From the NCBI RefSeq assembly GCF_022227845.1, contig NZ_JAJNQN010000019.1, positions 1-64,000 on the forward strand: a stretch of DNA of 64,000 nt, in the 5' to 3' direction. The notes under the pieces were generated by a model, which was not told the origin of the DNA, did no database searches, and saw only the letters and a program-made list of their open reading frames with translations. This DNA comes from Ectothiorhodospira lacustris (GTDB lineage: Bacteria > Pseudomonadota > Gammaproteobacteria > Ectothiorhodospirales > Ectothiorhodospiraceae). Below are positions 1-9,323 of the stretch, piece by piece. Within the stretch, counting starts at the first letter, position 1; each line of letters begins with the position of its first letter. A program made the position numbers and the translations under genes.

Positions 1-224
1 CCACTGGCCAGGCCCACCAGATAGACGAATAGGGCCAAGCCCAGTTGCAGGACGAATTCCGGCAACCGCAGGGCTGGGTCCAGGGCGCCGAAGCCCAGTC
101 CGGCAAACAGCACGGCGGCCATCCCGATGCGGGTGCCCAGCAGTCGGATGCTGCCCAGCAGCATCCCCGTGGCGGCCACGGCAAAGAGCAACAGCAGTGG
201 ATTGTCGGCGAGGATCTCGATCAT
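1..224 (-). CDS. AspT/YidE-family transporter, N-terminal fragment (cut by window edge)
   Basis: On the minus strand an open frame starts at an ATG at 222-224 and runs off the left edge, giving 74 residues that begin MIEILADNPLLLLF. It shows two hydrophobic stretches, glycine-rich turns and an LFVYLVGL segment, which matches the N-terminal membrane repeat of the YidE/YbjL/aspartate-alanine exchanger family (ten to twelve membrane segments with TrkA-C domains in the middle). Only this first repeat is visible, so the substrate cannot be judged. No clear ribosome binding site precedes the ATG. The family call rests on the pattern alone. Confidence 0.6.
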   Translation of the reverse strand, partial: MIEILADNPLLLLFAVAATGMLLGSIRLLGTRIGMAAVLFAGLGFGALDPALRLPEFVLQLGLALFVYLVGLAS

Positions 225-450
225 GGCGCGGTCCGGTGTTCGTGGATTACAGACTCATCGGGTGACGCCCCCGCGGCTTGACCCGGTAGAGGACTTCGTC
301 CGTGATAGGTGAATATGATGCAGTGATACTCTGGCCTGTTTTGCAGTTTGCGAAGATGGGATAGTGATTTCTGTTTCAATTGATCCTTGTTTCGCGCTGG
401 CGGACCTTTGTGAACGCCCGCTTTCAGGTCACAGTTCAGGTTGATGTGGG

Positions 451-1335
451 TTACTCGAACAAGGTAAAGCGGTAGTCATGCCGCTCAAGTGGCGTATTGC
501 CCGCACCGGCTTCATAGGTATCCACGACAACCTTGCCATCGGCGTACAGAGAAACCACGCGAAACATCGTGATATGCCTGGTTTCGTCCGGAATCTTGGT
601 GCGTTCCAGGGCGGGAATGTGCAGATAGTGCACATGGCCAATCTTCTTTGAGTGTTGGACGCGATCCATATCCATGTGCAGATCACCGGAAATGATCGCG
701 GCCAGATTCTCCTTGCGGGTGACGCTGTCAAAAGTCGTGTTGCGGATGCCCTTGTCCGCATTCTCCGGAAAGATACCCACCTGGGCGCCATGCACGACCA
801 GGAAAACCGGCTTGGGATGCAGGTGGTCGATCTGTTCGGCGATCCATTGCACGCCGCTGTTGTCGAAGTCGCGGCCGTGATCCGGTGAGGCAAGGACCAG
901 CGCCACCTGCTCTTGCTCTATGACGTAGCGGGCGTTGCCGATATGGGCCTTGTCGGCGTTCCAGCGATTGGCGTAGTGCAGGAAGCGGGCGACGCTGGCG
1001 TGGTGCTCTTCGTTACCCATGATCGGATAGAAGGGCAGGCTGAGACGTTCCAGCTCCAGGCTGGCATTGTCGTACTGGATCAGGGTGCCTTTGTGGGCAA
1101 TGTCACCGACGCCGATAACGAAGTCCATCGGTTGCTCCGCGAGCAGCGTATTGACGTGATCGACGGTACTGGCCAGGCCTGGGAACTCGGCCAGGGGCTT
1201 GGGTTCGGCGTCGCCGAGCACGGCAAAACGCAGCACGGGTTCAGCGTCTGCGATCGAGCCGGCCTGCAGTGTGACCGGGCCGATCATCAACAGGAAAGCG
1301 GCCGCATAGGCTCGCGAATACGTAAAAATAGTCAT
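451..1335 (-). CDS. calcineurin-like metallophosphoesterase, exported
   Basis: The 294-residue protein begins with a hydrophobic leader (FLLMIGPVTLQA) that looks like a signal peptide, so it probably acts in the periplasm. Motifs of the calcineurin-like phosphoesterase fold appear in order: LGDAE (usually GDxH), GVGDIAHKG, MGNEEHH (usually GNHE), VVHGAQ and ISGDLHMD (usually GHxH). Several metal-ligand positions therefore differ from the canonical set. I chose the ATG at 1335 because AAGGTG lies just upstream; an ATG eight codons earlier (1359) has no such site. The gene lies downstream of the TonB/phytase operon on the same strand after about 100 bases, so a role in phosphate scavenging is possible but unproven. 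Confidence 0.65.
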   Translation of the reverse strand: MTIFTYSRAYAAAFLLMIGPVTLQAGSIADAEPVLRFAVLGDAEPKPLAEFPGLASTVDHVNTLLAEQPMDFVIGVGDIAHKGTLIQYDNASLELERLSLPFYPIMGNEEHHASVARFLHYANRWNADKAHIGNARYVIEQEQVALVLASPDHGRDFDNSGVQWIAEQIDHLHPKPVFLVVHGAQVGIFPENADKGIRNTTFDSVTRKENLAAIISGDLHMDMDRVQHSKKIGHVHYLHIPALERTKIPDETRHITMFRVVSLYADGKVVVDTYEAGAGNTPLERHDYRFTLFE

Positions 1336-1439
1336 ATAACACCTTGTTTTCAATTTCATTCAGGTAGGGATGATTGAATCGGTGGTTGGTGAGGTGGATT
1401 AGGTCAGACGGCGAGGCCGCCTTTGCTCTGGAGGCATCT

Positions 1440-2276
1440 TCATTGCTCCAAACGAAAGCGGAAGGTGTTGCGCACGCCGGGCACCGCGACCGCCACGCCG
1501 TCGACCATCCGCGGCTTGTAGCGGAAGCTCCTGGCGGACGAAAGGGACGGACGGGCAAAAACCGGGTCATCACAACCACCCTCGACCACCACGGGGTTGT
1601 GCACCGTGCCCTGTGCGGTCACGGTATATTCCACGGTGCAGTCGCCTTCCTTGCGCTGGTCCAACGCGCGTTTCGGATAGGCTGGCGGCTTCTTGCTGAT
1701 GGGCTGGTACTGAGTGAGGCGGGCGGCTTCTGCTCTGCGCCTCTCCTCTGCAGCCCTTTGCCGTTGTGCCTCCGCTGCCTGAGCCGCTTGTGCCGCGGCC
1801 TGTGCTGCAAGAAGCTGTTGTTGCTCCTGCTCTACTTGCTCCTGACGCCGCTGCTCGGCCATCCGGCGTTGTTCCTGGGCACGGGCCAACTCCCGTTGCT
1901 CGGCTTCCCTGGCTCGCTGGCGAGCAATGGCGCCCTGATCGATCGTCGGCTTGGGTGGCTCCGCCGGCCGTTCTACGACCGGGGCAGGTGAGGGCGTTGG
2001 TGCAGGCGCCTGTGGTGGCGGTGGCTCAACGCGCGGTATGGAAAGGGGGGCCGGCTCTGGTTGCGGGGCAGCATGGATCGTCACCCATTGTGTCTTCAGC
2101 AGTTTCTCGTTCGCCACGACCGGCTCACCCGGCGACCAGTGGCCCAGTAACAGGGTGAGGATTGCCCCGTGCAGCACCAGGGTGACGGCGGCTGGCCAGA
2201 GAAAATCCCCGAATTTTTCGGCTGGCGGTGCAGACGATGCCCGCAACGACGGGTGCGGTGGCAGCATGGCAGTCAT
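1440..2276 (-). CDS. tonB: TonB-family energy transducer
   Basis: This 278-residue protein has one N-terminal membrane segment (about residues 26-46), a proline-rich spacer (about 70-110), a long Q/A/E/R-rich coiled coil (about 115-190) and a C-terminal TonB domain with YPKRALDQRKEGDCTVEYTV, then a final FRYKPRMVDG-type strand. TonB spans the periplasm and passes proton-motive force from the ExbB/ExbD complex to outer-membrane receptors. It follows the TolR-like gene by 4 bases and is last in a run of receptor, phytase, TolQ, TolR and TonB genes, so it is probably dedicated to that receptor. The coiled coil recalls TolA, but the C-terminal domain is TonB-like. Confidence 0.85.
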   Translation of the reverse strand: MTAMLPPHPSLRASSAPPAEKFGDFLWPAAVTLVLHGAILTLLLGHWSPGEPVVANEKLLKTQWVTIHAAPQPEPAPLSIPRVEPPPPQAPAPTPSPAPVVERPAEPPKPTIDQGAIARQRAREAEQRELARAQEQRRMAEQRRQEQVEQEQQQLLAAQAAAQAAQAAEAQRQRAAEERRRAEAARLTQYQPISKKPPAYPKRALDQRKEGDCTVEYTVTAQGTVHNPVVVEGGCDDPVFARPSLSSARSFRYKPRMVDGVAVAVPGVRNTFRFRLEQ

Positions 2277-2280
2277 GGTC

Positions 2281-2721
<441 letters not shown>

Positions 2722-2726
2722 GTCGA

Positions 2727-3413
2727 TTACCTCTGCCCAGGGGTGTGCAGGCGACGATGCAGCTGGGTGGCCAGTTCGTCCGCCACGGTGTAATACCCAG
2801 CGATAATGTCCTCACTGCCTGCGGTGAAGCGGTTGTAGGCAATCACCGCAGGAATGGCAGCAAACAGGCCGATGGCGGTGGCAATGAGTGCCTCGGCGAT
2901 GCCCGGAGCGACCGCCGCCAGGGTGGCCTGTTGAGCCTGGGACAGGCCGATGAAGGAGTTCATGATGCCCCACACCGTGCCGAACAACCCGATATAGGGG
3001 CTCACCGAGCCGACCGTGGCGAGGAAGGGCAGGTTCTTCTCCAGGCGTTTTTCTTCCCTGGCGATGGCGATCATCATGGCGCGTTGGGTACCTTCCATAA
3101 CGGCCGCCGATTCGGTGGTGGCATGTTGGCTCAGCTGCTGATACTCGCTAAAGCCGACCCTGCATACCTGCTCGGCGGGATTTCTCTGCTCGGTGGGTTG
3201 GGCAAAGAGGCGATCCAGGTTGCCCTCGGCCCGAAACTGCGCCTCAAAACGTTGCAGTGAGCGTCGGGCAGAGGCCAACAGACGGCTACGCTGCACGATG
3301 ACGAACCACGACGCGAGAGACGCCGCGACCAAAATCAGCATGACAATCTGCACCAGCACGCTGGCGTCTTCCACGAGTGCCCAAATGGACATACTGTCTA
3401 CCGCGGTAGGCAT
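2727..3413 (-). CDS. TolQ/ExbB-family proton channel
   Basis: The 228-residue protein has an N-terminal membrane segment (about 18-40), a long cytoplasmic stretch and two further membrane segments (about 130-150 and 165-190) holding the MotA/TolQ/ExbB signature GLFGTVWGIMNSF and GIAEALIATAIGLFAAIPAV. The N-terminal half (SIWALVEDASVLVQIVMLIL) is closer to TolQ than to ExbB. It forms the pentameric channel of the Ton or Tol motor in the inner membrane. AGGAG lies 8 bases before the ATG. It stands between the phytase gene and the TolR-like gene, inside the putative phytate operon. Confidence 0.88.
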   Translation of the reverse strand: MPTAVDSMSIWALVEDASVLVQIVMLILVAASLASWFVIVQRSRLLASARRSLQRFEAQFRAEGNLDRLFAQPTEQRNPAEQVCRVGFSEYQQLSQHATTESAAVMEGTQRAMMIAIAREEKRLEKNLPFLATVGSVSPYIGLFGTVWGIMNSFIGLSQAQQATLAAVAPGIAEALIATAIGLFAAIPAVIAYNRFTAGSEDIIAGYYTVADELATQLHRRLHTPGQR

Positions 3414-3494
3414 GTTGTGTTGCTCCTGTCAGGGGCCAGGTGGAGGCCCCGTTAAGCCATTGAATGACGATCCCGTGACGCGTTAACGGGCGGG

Positions 3495-5492
3495 TCAATC
3501 CAGGTTCAGCGCCTCGGCAACGTCCTGCCAGGCCACATACTTGTAGTTCTGGTGACCCTCCGGCATGCGCTTGCGCCCATCCTGAAGCACCACAAGACCG
3601 CGGCTCCAGGGGCCGCCCAGGTCATGTGAGCTGACTTCCAGGCCGTCTGTTTCAGAGACGCCATCGATGCCGCGCTCGGCGTTGAGCCCGATCCGGAAGG
3701 CGCCACGCAAGGCGTAGGGGGCTTCGCCATCAAAGACCACGAAGCTGTCGTTGCCCTGACTGGAGATCACCAGATAGGGGTGCTCGGGGTGTTGATAGAA
3801 GGCCAGGCCCTCGATGTCAGCCTTGACCAGGCCGCCGATGCCGACCACTTTGTGCAGGGTGGTCGGGGCATCGGGGCCGGCGTCCAGGGCCCAGACCGCC
3901 ACGTCCTCTTCACCGATAAAGAGTGTCTGGCGCTGATCATCCGCAACGCAGCCTTCAGGCTGGGTCTGGGTGGCGAATTCGCGCACCAGCTCGCCCCGTA
4001 TCTGGTCGGTCTCGGCGGTGATCCGGTATTGCTGGAAACGGCCGTCCTTGTCGTTGGGGATCGCGTAGAGTTCGCCCTCGGGCGACTGGCTCATGCACAA
4101 GCCGTAAATATCGTTCAGGGAGGTGGGAATCTGGCCTATGTCGGTCAGTTCGCCGCTGGATGGGTCAATGGCGAACAGGTGCAGGCTGTTCTCGTCGCGG
4201 TTGCTGGCGACGGCCAGGTCGACGGTATGGCCAGCGAAGGTAAAGCCATAGCGCAGGTCGACGTTATTCAGCCGTCCCGCTGCGAGGAACTGCAATTCCT
4301 TGCCCTGCAGGTCGTATACGCCCAGCCCGGCGCGTTTGTCGGTGCCCAGCACGCGGCTCAGCTCGGGCTGTGCAGTATGGATCCAGATGGCAGGGTCGTC
4401 GGCCGCATCGCCAGTGGTAGGCACCGGGTCGGTATGCACCCGAGGCAACAACACGGGCAGGGTAGTTGGCGTCGCCGGTGGTTCTGGTTGCCACTGCCAT
4501 TGGCCGACATGCAGGGCGACGTCGCCATCGTTGACCAGCAGCACGTCTACGCCCGTGGCCGTCAGTCGGCTGCTGATGCGTTCCGGTTCCTCCAGTCCGT
4601 GAAGCACAATGGAGGGTAGGGCAGACCAACCGCCGTCAGTCTGCTGATAGCGGTGCAGTCGTGCGGTCTTCGCATCCAGCACCAGCAGTGCGCCAGGGAT
4701 GGACGACAGGCCTGCTGCGTTTCCTGCGATGGCGCCAAAGGGCGCAACCATGTCGATCGGTGTGCGACTCAGCTCGGCTTCCGGGTGTGCGCCATAGGCC
4801 CAGACGCCGACGGACTCTTCATTGACGAACAGCAGGTGCTGCTGATCATCCACAGCACAGAACTCGCTTTCCGGGGGCATGCTCAGGCGCCGCACCGGCA
4901 AGCCGCTGTCCAGCAGGTGCTGGTTACTGGCGGCCAGCCACTGTTCGCCCATGCCTTCTTCGCCCAGCAGGAACACGAACAGGTTGAGCGCCTCGTCCCT
5001 GTACAGACAGAGGCTTTCAATCTTGTAATTGGTTGCGGGCAGGTACAGGGGGTTGCCAAAGCTCAGGTCTTCCCGGTTCAAGTTAATCAGCATGGGCCGT
5101 CCGGTGCTGGTGTCGACGGTGGCCAGGGTCAGCCTGCCTTTGGACAGACGCAGGTCCAGGGTGGCGAAGCGCCCCGGCAGATGGGCCTGGACCTCACCCT
5201 GTGCATCCAGCAGCCACAGCCCACGACTGTCGGCGGCCGCACGGTCAATCTCACCGAAGTCGCTGCCGGTAGGTAGCCATTGCCAGCTTTCAGCACGCTG
5301 ACCGGCTGCAGGTCGCCACTCGGCCAGCATCAGATCTGGTCTCCCTGTGAGGGCAGGGCTATCAACGGCGTCAGCGGCAGGTGGTTGCTTGCTGTTGCTT
5401 TGACTTTCGGCTGGGCTGCAGCCATTGAGCAGTAATCCGCCGGCCATCAGGGTGGCAGCCAGGGAGAGTGCGAGGCGGTGAGTCATTATCAT
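3495..5492 (-). CDS. beta-propeller phytase, lipoprotein, tandem domain
   Basis: The 665-residue protein begins with a lipoprotein signal ending at Cys25 (LLNGC), so it is probably anchored to a membrane. The C-terminal half (about 350-665) is a typical beta-propeller phytase with DDPAIW, TDKRAGLGVYDLQG, NNVDLRYGF, GLCMS, PEGCVADD and ADIEGLAFY, acidic segments that bind calcium and phytate. The N-terminal half repeats part of this plan in weaker form (SEFCAVDDQQHLLFVNEE against EGCVADDQRQTLFIGEE), so this is a two-domain enzyme whose first propeller is degenerate. It hydrolyses inositol hexakisphosphate to release phosphate. It lies directly downstream of a TonB-dependent receptor, a pairing known in other proteobacteria. 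Confidence 0.88.
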   Translation of the reverse strand: MIMTHRLALSLAATLMAGGLLLNGCSPAESQSNSKQPPAADAVDSPALTGRPDLMLAEWRPAAGQRAESWQWLPTGSDFGEIDRAAADSRGLWLLDAQGEVQAHLPGRFATLDLRLSKGRLTLATVDTSTGRPMLINLNREDLSFGNPLYLPATNYKIESLCLYRDEALNLFVFLLGEEGMGEQWLAASNQHLLDSGLPVRRLSMPPESEFCAVDDQQHLLFVNEESVGVWAYGAHPEAELSRTPIDMVAPFGAIAGNAAGLSSIPGALLVLDAKTARLHRYQQTDGGWSALPSIVLHGLEEPERISSRLTATGVDVLLVNDGDVALHVGQWQWQPEPPATPTTLPVLLPRVHTDPVPTTGDAADDPAIWIHTAQPELSRVLGTDKRAGLGVYDLQGKELQFLAAGRLNNVDLRYGFTFAGHTVDLAVASNRDENSLHLFAIDPSSGELTDIGQIPTSLNDIYGLCMSQSPEGELYAIPNDKDGRFQQYRITAETDQIRGELVREFATQTQPEGCVADDQRQTLFIGEEDVAVWALDAGPDAPTTLHKVVGIGGLVKADIEGLAFYQHPEHPYLVISSQGNDSFVVFDGEAPYALRGAFRIGLNAERGIDGVSETDGLEVSSHDLGGPWSRGLVVLQDGRKRMPEGHQNYKYVAWQDVAEALNLD

Positions 5493-5541
5493 CTCTCGTA
5501 AATACGGTGGGTCCGCGGCTGCCGATGGCCGGGGTCGCTGG

Positions 5542-8067
5542 TCAGAATTGGCTGAGTCTCAGCCCGACCTTATAGGTTGGGCCGTATTCTTCGTACTGGG
5601 CGTTGAAACGGCGGCTACCGGTGTAGACGTAGTAGGATTCATCGGTCAGGTTCTGCGCCTCGAAGAACACCTGAAGGGTGTCGGTGAGGAAATAGCTGGC
5701 GCTGAAATCGACGAACAGCTGGTCATCAACCTGATAGTCGTAGCGCTTGTCGAGGATATCGCCTACTTCGTCGAGGTAGGCGGACTTGTAGTTGCTGGAC
5801 AGGCGCAGACTGAGCCTGTTGTTTTCCCAGCCGAGGGTCAGGTTGCCGGTGATGTCGGACTGGCCGGGCAGGCTGATATTACGCCCCCGTTCAGCACCCA
5901 GGTCCGGATCGAATTGGTCGATGCGCGCCTTTGAGCGGGTAAAGGTCGAGTTGCCACTGAGCAGCAGCCCGTTCCACGGACTAGGCAGCCAATTGAATTT
6001 CTGTGAATAGGCCAGCTCCAGACCGTATACCTTGGCCTTGTCGCCATTGATTGAGGTAAAGGCCTCATCAAAGTCGACAAAATCGCCCGTGCCGGCAACA
6101 TCAGCGGCATAGATGAAGTTCTCAATGTCTTTGTAAAACACGAAGGCAGATACGGCACCGGCACGACCCATGTAGTGTTCGATACCCAGGTCGAAGTTGG
6201 TTGATTCCAGCGGCTCCAGTCGTGGATTGCCGAACTCGGCCTCGTCGCCGTCAAGTACAAAACCCGGGAACAGCTGGCCAAAGGTGGGGCGCACCACCGT
6301 GTTGGTCCAGGCGGCGCGAATCTGTGTGTCCGGGTTGAGCTGGTAGATGCCATGCAGTCCAGGCAGCCAGTGATGGTAGTCGTTGGTTATCCTGCTGGCT
6401 TCAAAGACGCCTTCGTTCAAACCCGTTCCGCGCGCATCAAGTTGGGTACCTTCATAGCGCACGCCGGCGATGATGCGCAGCGCGTCGATATCCAGGGTGT
6501 TCATGATATAGGCGGCGTTGATGTCTTCGCGAATATCAAAGTCATTGATACGTGACTTCTCTTCGTCAAAGAAGTCATCACGGGCAAGCCCACCAATCAG
6601 ATTCTGTACGGCGTTCGAAGAGGCCCTGGGTCCGAAGCGTCCCAGCCCGGAACTCGCGTTGCCGTCGCTGAAGCGGGTCATATTGAGCTGTTCATCGCCA
6701 AAACCCAGCTCATCGAAATCCTCAAAGACCCAGACATCCAGGTCATTGTCCTTCTTGCGTCGGCTGACCTTGGCGCCAAACTGCAATTGGGACGGCATCG
6801 TGCCGGCGTAGAAATCGCGGCTCAGGTCGACGCGGATATTGCGCTCGGTATCGGTGGTGGTCTGCTTTTCCAGCTCGACCTCTTCCAGGGTAAAGTGGGA
6901 GGGGTCGTAAAAACGCTCTTCGATGCTCAGGCGCGGTTTGCGGGTGCCGTTGAATCCGGCAGCACTAAAGCCGTCATTGCCGACAAAGGCGGCATTGGCC
7001 AGACCTACGGGGCTCTTTTCGCTGGCCTGGCTGTATCCGCCCTGGGCGCTGAGCGTCCAGTCGCCCACACGCCGCTTGCCACCCAATACCAGGCTTTTGA
7101 CTTCCTGGGTCTCCTCGCGGGCCTTGAGCTCACGGGCCGCCTCGGCCGTGCCCAATTGCCCCGACATCTGCGGTTCTTCAAACTCGACAATGCTGGCCTG
7201 GCGCACCTCGTCATCCTGGTAGCGGCTGTACAGGGTGCGCAGATAGATCTCACTGTCTTCATCCGGTCGGTAATCGAAGTTCAGGCCAAGGCCGGCGCGT
7301 TCACGGGTAATGTCGTAGCGACGCTGCTCGACCTCTTCCAGTCCCGGTCCGTTGTCAAAATCCCAGGCGCCCCCGGTTTCAACGTTGTCGGAGCCAAAAT
7401 CGCGCCTCTGCCAGCTGAAGGCCGCGGCGACGGCAAGGTTATCAACCCCGCCGCCGAGGCTGAAACGGTTGCTGAAGGCGCCTGACAGCTTCGGACTGGT
7501 CTGGCTGGTGTTATCGTCGTAGCTGCCTTCGGCATTCAGGCTGTAGAACAGTCCGTCATGGTCGAAGCCGGACAGGCTCTCCACCTCGATGGTCCCACCT
7601 ATCGAGTTGGCATCCATGTCCGGTGTCAGGGTTTTGACCACGGAGAGCGACTGAATCAGCTCACTGGGCAATACGTCCAACGCCACCGCCCGGCGATCGT
7701 CTTCTGGCGCCGGCACCAGGGTGCCGTTGATGGTCACGCTGTTGAGGTCCGAACCCAGCCCGCGCACCCGAACAAAACGTCCTTCGCCCTGGTCGCGCTC
7801 AACCGACAGACCTGGCACACGTTGGAGGGCTTCGGCGGCATTGTCATCGGGTAACTGGCCTATGCCATCGGCGTGAACAACGCTCTTGATGGCGTTGGAG
7901 CGGCGCTGGTCTTCGAGCGCCTGTTCCAGCTGAGCGGCCTGACCGATGACCTCGACGATCTCTGGCTGACGATCTGCAGCCCATGAGTGGCCGCACGCAC
8001 CGATGGCGAAGGCCATCAGGCTGATCCTGAATCCGCTACCCCTAACCGCATACGTGTGTTCCGACAT
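5542..8067 (-). CDS. TonB-dependent receptor (probable phytate or inositol-phosphate uptake)
   Basis: The 841-residue outer-membrane protein has a signal peptide ending near HSWAAD, a TonB-box-like EIVEV, a plug domain (about 50-170, with VRVRGLGSDLNSVTINGT) and a 22-strand barrel ending in aromatic F (GLRLSQF). It resembles the large receptors of the TonB-Xanth-Caul type. The frame is open further upstream, but the ATG at 8067 is chosen because GGGGAAAGGA lies 4-13 bases before it and it is followed at once by the signal peptide. Receptors of this type next to beta-propeller phytases are proposed to import phytate or its products; here the receptor, phytase, TolQ, TolR and TonB genes run together. 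The substrate is inferred from context. Confidence 0.87.
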   Translation of the reverse strand: MSEHTYAVRGSGFRISLMAFAIGACGHSWAADRQPEIVEVIGQAAQLEQALEDQRRSNAIKSVVHADGIGQLPDDNAAEALQRVPGLSVERDQGEGRFVRVRGLGSDLNSVTINGTLVPAPEDDRRAVALDVLPSELIQSLSVVKTLTPDMDANSIGGTIEVESLSGFDHDGLFYSLNAEGSYDDNTSQTSPKLSGAFSNRFSLGGGVDNLAVAAAFSWQRRDFGSDNVETGGAWDFDNGPGLEEVEQRRYDITRERAGLGLNFDYRPDEDSEIYLRTLYSRYQDDEVRQASIVEFEEPQMSGQLGTAEAARELKAREETQEVKSLVLGGKRRVGDWTLSAQGGYSQASEKSPVGLANAAFVGNDGFSAAGFNGTRKPRLSIEERFYDPSHFTLEEVELEKQTTTDTERNIRVDLSRDFYAGTMPSQLQFGAKVSRRKKDNDLDVWVFEDFDELGFGDEQLNMTRFSDGNASSGLGRFGPRASSNAVQNLIGGLARDDFFDEEKSRINDFDIREDINAAYIMNTLDIDALRIIAGVRYEGTQLDARGTGLNEGVFEASRITNDYHHWLPGLHGIYQLNPDTQIRAAWTNTVVRPTFGQLFPGFVLDGDEAEFGNPRLEPLESTNFDLGIEHYMGRAGAVSAFVFYKDIENFIYAADVAGTGDFVDFDEAFTSINGDKAKVYGLELAYSQKFNWLPSPWNGLLLSGNSTFTRSKARIDQFDPDLGAERGRNISLPGQSDITGNLTLGWENNRLSLRLSSNYKSAYLDEVGDILDKRYDYQVDDQLFVDFSASYFLTDTLQVFFEAQNLTDESYYVYTGSRRFNAQYEEYGPTYKVGLRLSQF

Positions 8068-8405
8068 GGTCCTTTCCCCTAGTGGCTTGCCGCTGAACCC
8101 GGCGTGTTCAGCTTGCTGCCGACGGACCTTAGGGGCGGCAGATTTCACTGTGGTGACAGATGCGCCGACAAATCCCGGTTTTTGGGGTATTTGACCCACT
8201 ATCGCGGCTGTTTTGAGCTTATTTGACTCACGAAAAACCTGTTTGCCCAACGCTTTTATGCGGCTTGGTGGCACTGGTGCCGGGTAATAGCCCTATTTGC
8301 GTAAGAGGCAACCGAAATCGCCTGAGCCAAATTGACCCGGGGGTTGCCATCTCCCTGTCATCTGCATCTGGTGTTGTGAGTCCCATGCTCTGGCCGGAGG
8401 ACACC
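8068..8405. other. divergent intergenic region, receptor gene against GGDEF gene
   Basis: This 338-base gap carries the promoters of the minus-strand receptor/phytase operon and the plus-strand GGDEF/AraC pair. I see the receptor gene's ribosome binding site at 8071-8080 and GGAGG before the GGDEF gene at about 8396-8400, but no convincing promoter boxes. I found no good two-half Pho box. The plus-strand frame is open through most of the gap, but without start signals. Confidence 0.5.
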
Positions 8406-9323
8406 ATGCCACCCTTGTTTGCGCTGCATCGCATGAAGCTGCTGACGCTGCTTTTAGTGTCGAATTTCGGTTTGATGCTGCACCTGTCCGCCGGCGACAT
8501 GAAGCCGCTGTCGGTTTGGGATTGGCTGGATATTGTCGGCGAGGGCGGCTCAGCGATGCTGCTGCTGATATGGATAGGCCTACTGTTGAAGAGTCGTCCG
8601 GCAGGGCGGGTGACCGACCTGCTGTTCGCCGGGCTCGGTTGCCTGTTCTTTTCGTTATTGATGGATCTGGCCGACGAATTCGTGAGGATGCCGGACAGCG
8701 TCAGTTGGGACGCATGGCTGGAGTCCGGTCCCATGCCGGTGGGTTTTATCCTGCTTACGTTGGGTATCTATCACTGGCATCGGGAACAGCTGGCGATCAG
8801 TGCTCAGATGCGTAATCGGGAACGGTTGTATCGTGAACATCTTCACTTTGACACGTTGACGCCCCTGGGGGGGGCGACCTATCTCAAAAATCAGATTGAG
8901 ATGAGTATCAAGCAGGCAGTGACAGAACGGCAGCCCTTGTCACTGATCATGCTGGATATCGACGCGTTCAGTGTGATCAACCGAGATTATGGTCAGGCTG
9001 AAGGTGATCGTGTACTCCAGGTGATTACCCAGCTGGTACTGCTGAATCTGCGCGAGCATGATCTGCTCTGTCGTCTGGCAGGCGATCGCTTCGTGATTGT
9101 CTTGCCCAATACGTTGGAGTCCCAGGCAGCGGCTATTGCCCACGATCTGGCGTTGTCGATCAAGCATCTGGCCTACCGAACCATCCTGCAGGGTGAGCGG
9201 CTGGCGCTGAGTGCCACCACCGTGGCCGTGATGGCCAGACAGGAAGGTGCGGAGTGCCTGCTGGAACGACTAAACACACGTCTGGCCCATGCCAAGCAGA
9301 CGTCTTTGTTCCGTAGCGCATGA
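8406..9323 (+). CDS. membrane-bound GGDEF-domain protein, degenerate
   Basis: The 305-residue protein has about four to five N-terminal membrane segments (roughly residues 8-125), a short linker and a C-terminal GGDEF fold (about 145-300). DTLTPLGGATYLKNQ replaces the usual DxLTGLxNR segment, IMLDIDAFSVINRDYG is the conserved metal-binding strand, and the signature loop reads AGDRF instead of GG(D/E)EF. The arginine in the loop suggests weak or no cyclase activity, so it may bind GTP or act as a sensor. The frame is open 61 codons further upstream; the ATG at 8406 is chosen because GGAGG lies 5 bases before it. It overlaps the next gene by 4 bases, so the two are probably translated together. 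Confidence 0.8.
   Translation: MPPLFALHRMKLLTLLLVSNFGLMLHLSAGDMKPLSVWDWLDIVGEGGSAMLLLIWIGLLLKSRPAGRVTDLLFAGLGCLFFSLLMDLADEFVRMPDSVSWDAWLESGPMPVGFILLTLGIYHWHREQLAISAQMRNRERLYREHLHFDTLTPLGGATYLKNQIEMSIKQAVTERQPLSLIMLDIDAFSVINRDYGQAEGDRVLQVITQLVLLNLREHDLLCRLAGDRFVIVLPNTLESQAAAIAHDLALSIKHLAYRTILQGERLALSATTVAVMARQEGAECLLERLNTRLAHAKQTSLFRSA

Noticed and set aside
5542-8274. Receptor gene starting at 8274
   Set aside because: The extra 69 residues have no signal peptide and no ribosome binding site; the ATG at 8067 has both.
8140-8380. Pho box upstream of the phytase/receptor operon
   Set aside because: CTGTCAT-like and CTGTCAC-like halves occur, but I found no second half at the right spacing in either direction.
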